Shown: one piece after another, positions 62,512 to 63,930 of the stretch
Numbering within the stretch: the first letter of the stretch is position 1
Layout: every line of letters begins with the position of its first letter
DNA from: Gammaproteobacteria bacterium
GTDB lineage: Bacteria > Pseudomonadota > Gammaproteobacteria > Steroidobacterales > GCA-2729495
Length of the DNA: 63,930 nt
Assembly (NCBI GenBank): GCA_030066665.1
Contig: JASJBD010000011.1
Coordinates: forward strand, 1 to 63,930
Direction: 5' to 3'
The notes under the pieces: model-generated
What the model saw: the letters and a program-made list of their open reading frames with translations, nothing else
Database searches by the model: none
What the model was told of the DNA's origin: nothing
Translations under genes and position numbers: made by a program

Positions 62512-62925
62512 TTAGTCGGCTGCCATGGATGTTTCATGGACGAGCAGCCAGCGCACTCCGTTGGGCGCGGCGCTGTCCTTCAGGAACACCGCGGTGAGCG
62601 CGTTAACGACTGTGTGGCCCTCGTATACGTGGCTTTCATCGTATTCGACCACGGCGACCTCACCTGTATCGAGCAGCGAATTGATGTTGTTGTTGTCGTG
62701 TCGCAATACCGTGGGATCCGAGCCGTGCAGCTTCCCATAAAAGGTGGCCAGAGCCTGTTCACGGTTCAAACGAACGCCGTTGGACCTGACGATACTGAAA
62801 TTCTTTGCCAGCACCTGGTTCAAGTAGAAATCTGCGGGGTCCTCCGGCCTCTGTAAGTTACCGGCAAACCAGTCGGCAAGAAAATTCCGCGTGAAACGCA
62901 TCTCGACGAGCACGCTATCCAACAT
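62512..62925 (-). CDS. NTF2/DUF4440-like protein
   Basis: 137 residues. The frame extends upstream to 63066; ATG 62925 is preferred because AAGGGGA lies eight bases before it and the domain begins there (TRNFLADWFAGNLQ). DFYLNQVLAKNFSIVRSNGVRLNREQALATFYGKLHG and TAVFLKDSAAPNGVRWLLVHETS fit an NTF2-like fold. It is 62 bases upstream of a second NTF2-like gene and 157 bases downstream of the chimeric regulator's stop. Confidence 0.72.
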   Translation of the reverse strand: MLDSVLVEMRFTRNFLADWFAGNLQRPEDPADFYLNQVLAKNFSIVRSNGVRLNREQALATFYGKLHGSDPTVLRHDNNNINSLLDTGEVAVVEYDESHVYEGHTVVNALTAVFLKDSAAPNGVRWLLVHETSMAAD

Positions 62926-63082
62926 CGAACCCGTCCCCTTGACCTGATGCCATGGCGGTTGCCGCCGCTGGAACTCCGGCATCCGCACAAGCTTCGTTGG
63001 TAGAAATTGTACCCCAGGGATACGGACCACCCGAAAGGAAGGAACCAGGCCGCCAGTCATGCCCATTCATGACGCAGACCAC

Positions 63083-63751
63083 CTACCCGCCCTGGCGCGA
63101 TCGCCCTCCCAAGCTGCGACCGACCGACAACGGCAGCTCCGTACGATAGAGGATCTGATTAAGCACGATCGAAGTCTCGATACCTGCCACTTCGTCCTGA
63201 CTGGCGATTTTCTCTTTCAGTAACTTCTCATAGGCTTGCAAGCTCTGACTCACGATGCTTAGCAGGTAGTCGTACGCGCCCGTGATCACACAGACCTCCA
63301 TCACTTCTGGAATCCGGCTGGTCTTTTTCTCGAAAGACGCGGCGATCGCCCGCGAATTCCGCGTCAGCGAAACGAAGGCGAGCGCATAGATATCTGACCC
63401 CATTGCCTCGCGATCCAGCAGCGCCGTGTACCTGGTCACAACGCCGCTTTGCTCGAGACGGCGCAGCCGCCGCAGACACGGCGTCGGCGACAGGCTCACC
63501 TGTTCCGCCAATTCCTGCGCGCGCGGTGTCGGAATCATCCCGTCGCCAGATCGTGTAAATGGCGGATCATCATAGAGTTCACGCAGTCTACGTAACGCGT
63601 TACTCACTGCGGGCTGTGATACGTAAAGCGTCTGTGCCGCGCGACTGATGTTTCTCTCGTTGTATACCGCGTTGAATACCTTCAACAGATTCAGATCCAG
63701 GTTACGGATTCTCGGTAGCAGCGTTCGTTCCGGCCGCATGATGCACCGCAT
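63083..63751 (-). CDS. Chimeric regulator: LysR helix-turn-helix fused to Lrp/AsnC C-terminal region
   Basis: 222 residues. Residues about 18-77 are a LysR DNA-binding domain (LDLNLLKVFNAVYNERNISR; YVSQPAVSNALRRLREL; FTRSGDGMIPTPRA). At residues 79-85 (QELAEQV) the sequence switches: 86-107 (SLSPTPCLRRLRRLEQSGVV) is the recognition half of an Lrp helix-turn-helix, and 108-205 is the Lrp ligand-binding RAM domain (YALAFVSLT; VMEVCVITGAYDYLLSIVS). A normal LysR effector domain is absent. ELAEQV is a stretch both families use, so the join may have arisen there. Start ATG 63751 or 63739. It heads the leftward group with NTF2-like and amidase genes, its likely targets. Confidence 0.8.
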   Translation of the reverse strand: MRCIMRPERTLLPRIRNLDLNLLKVFNAVYNERNISRAAQTLYVSQPAVSNALRRLRELYDDPPFTRSGDGMIPTPRAQELAEQVSLSPTPCLRRLRRLEQSGVVTRYTALLDREAMGSDIYALAFVSLTRNSRAIAASFEKKTSRIPEVMEVCVITGAYDYLLSIVSQSLQAYEKLLKEKIASQDEVAGIETSIVLNQILYRTELPLSVGRSLGGRSRQGG

Positions 63752-63930
63752 TCAGATGATTTTATTGGCGCTGACCAATATCTTACCGCAGCTCATTTCT
63801 TCTTGCGTGAACCGGGCTGAGCGAGCAGAGGACACCGCTCAGGTACGAATCGTCAACAGCCAAATCGAGCGGCTTCAAACACGACTTCACCTTCGAACAT
63901 CTTCATGGTTGCTGTAGTCTAGCCAATCTG
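63752..63930. other. Window end: upstream region of the chimeric regulator
   Basis: 179 bases with no convincing gene on either strand. It should contain the promoter of the leftward chimeric regulator gene. I see no clear operator or terminator. Confidence 0.4.

Overview
This 63.9 kb window is GC-rich, densely coding chromosomal DNA. It is most likely from a marine or otherwise saline, aerobic heterotrophic gammaproteobacterium; this is an inference from gene families, and no rRNA or intact tRNA is present to confirm it. The clues are two TonB-dependent receptors, a Puu-type polyamine pathway, an NhaR-like regulator, a purK-purE pair, a complete Mrp-type Na+/H+ antiporter operon and a bacterial voltage-gated sodium channel. 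There is no CRISPR array, no transposase and no integrase.

Layout. (1) 1-3142: end of an M28 peptidase gene and a TonB-dependent receptor. (2) 3149-16355: a catabolic island. A leftward block holds a receptor, a GarR-like dehydrogenase, an SDR, a nitrilase-type amidohydrolase and a class I aldolase. A rightward pair holds a 2-hydroxyacid oxidase and an HpaI/GarL-type aldolase. A third block holds a GntR/FCD regulator, an MFS acid transporter and a sulfatase lipoprotein, preceded by AhpD-like and glyoxalase genes. An identical 17-bp sequence occurs in front of the regulator and in the receptor/oxidase divergent promoter, which suggests one regulon. (3) 16532-24911: a crotonase resembling 6-oxocamphor hydrolase, then a polyamine/beta-alanine block (mmsA-like, class III transaminase, puuA, puuB, an exported methyltransferase-like protein) with a divergent agmatinase. 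(4) 25066-30474: two small HPF/S30AE-like proteins around nhaR and a purK-purE-sbtA-sbtB run that joins a bicarbonate-consuming enzyme to a bicarbonate transporter and its PII-like partner. (5) 30519-36367: a divergent cluster with LysR, SDR and RedY/HapK-like genes on one side and a methyltransferase, an unknown protein and a TMADH-type Fe-S flavoenzyme on the other.

(6) 36413-44742: nine tightly coupled Mrp-type genes followed by a NavBac-type sodium channel. (7) 44934-51808: a transglutaminase-like protein and its partner, a geranylgeranyl-reductase-type flavoprotein divergent from hemD, an orphan ParA, a membrane cytochrome b-like protein with a tetraheme cytochrome c, and an NTF2-like protein. 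(8) 51809-55296: a two-gene molybdenum hydroxylase bracketed by direct repeats that include the 3' end of a serine tRNA. (9) 55297-63930: a ParB-like domain protein, a sodium:solute symporter with a previously missed 51-residue membrane partner, a DapA-like aldolase, an atypical acyl-CoA dehydrogenase, a V4R-domain protein, an amidase, two NTF2-like proteins, and a regulator that splices a LysR DNA-binding domain onto the C-terminal part of an Lrp/AsnC protein.

The most striking items are the LysR-Lrp chimera, the purKE-sbtAB linkage, the sodium channel beside an Mrp operon with three antiporter-type subunits, the repeat-flanked hydroxylase cassette and the duplicated GntR operator. Functional assignments come from motif recognition by eye; no database search was run.
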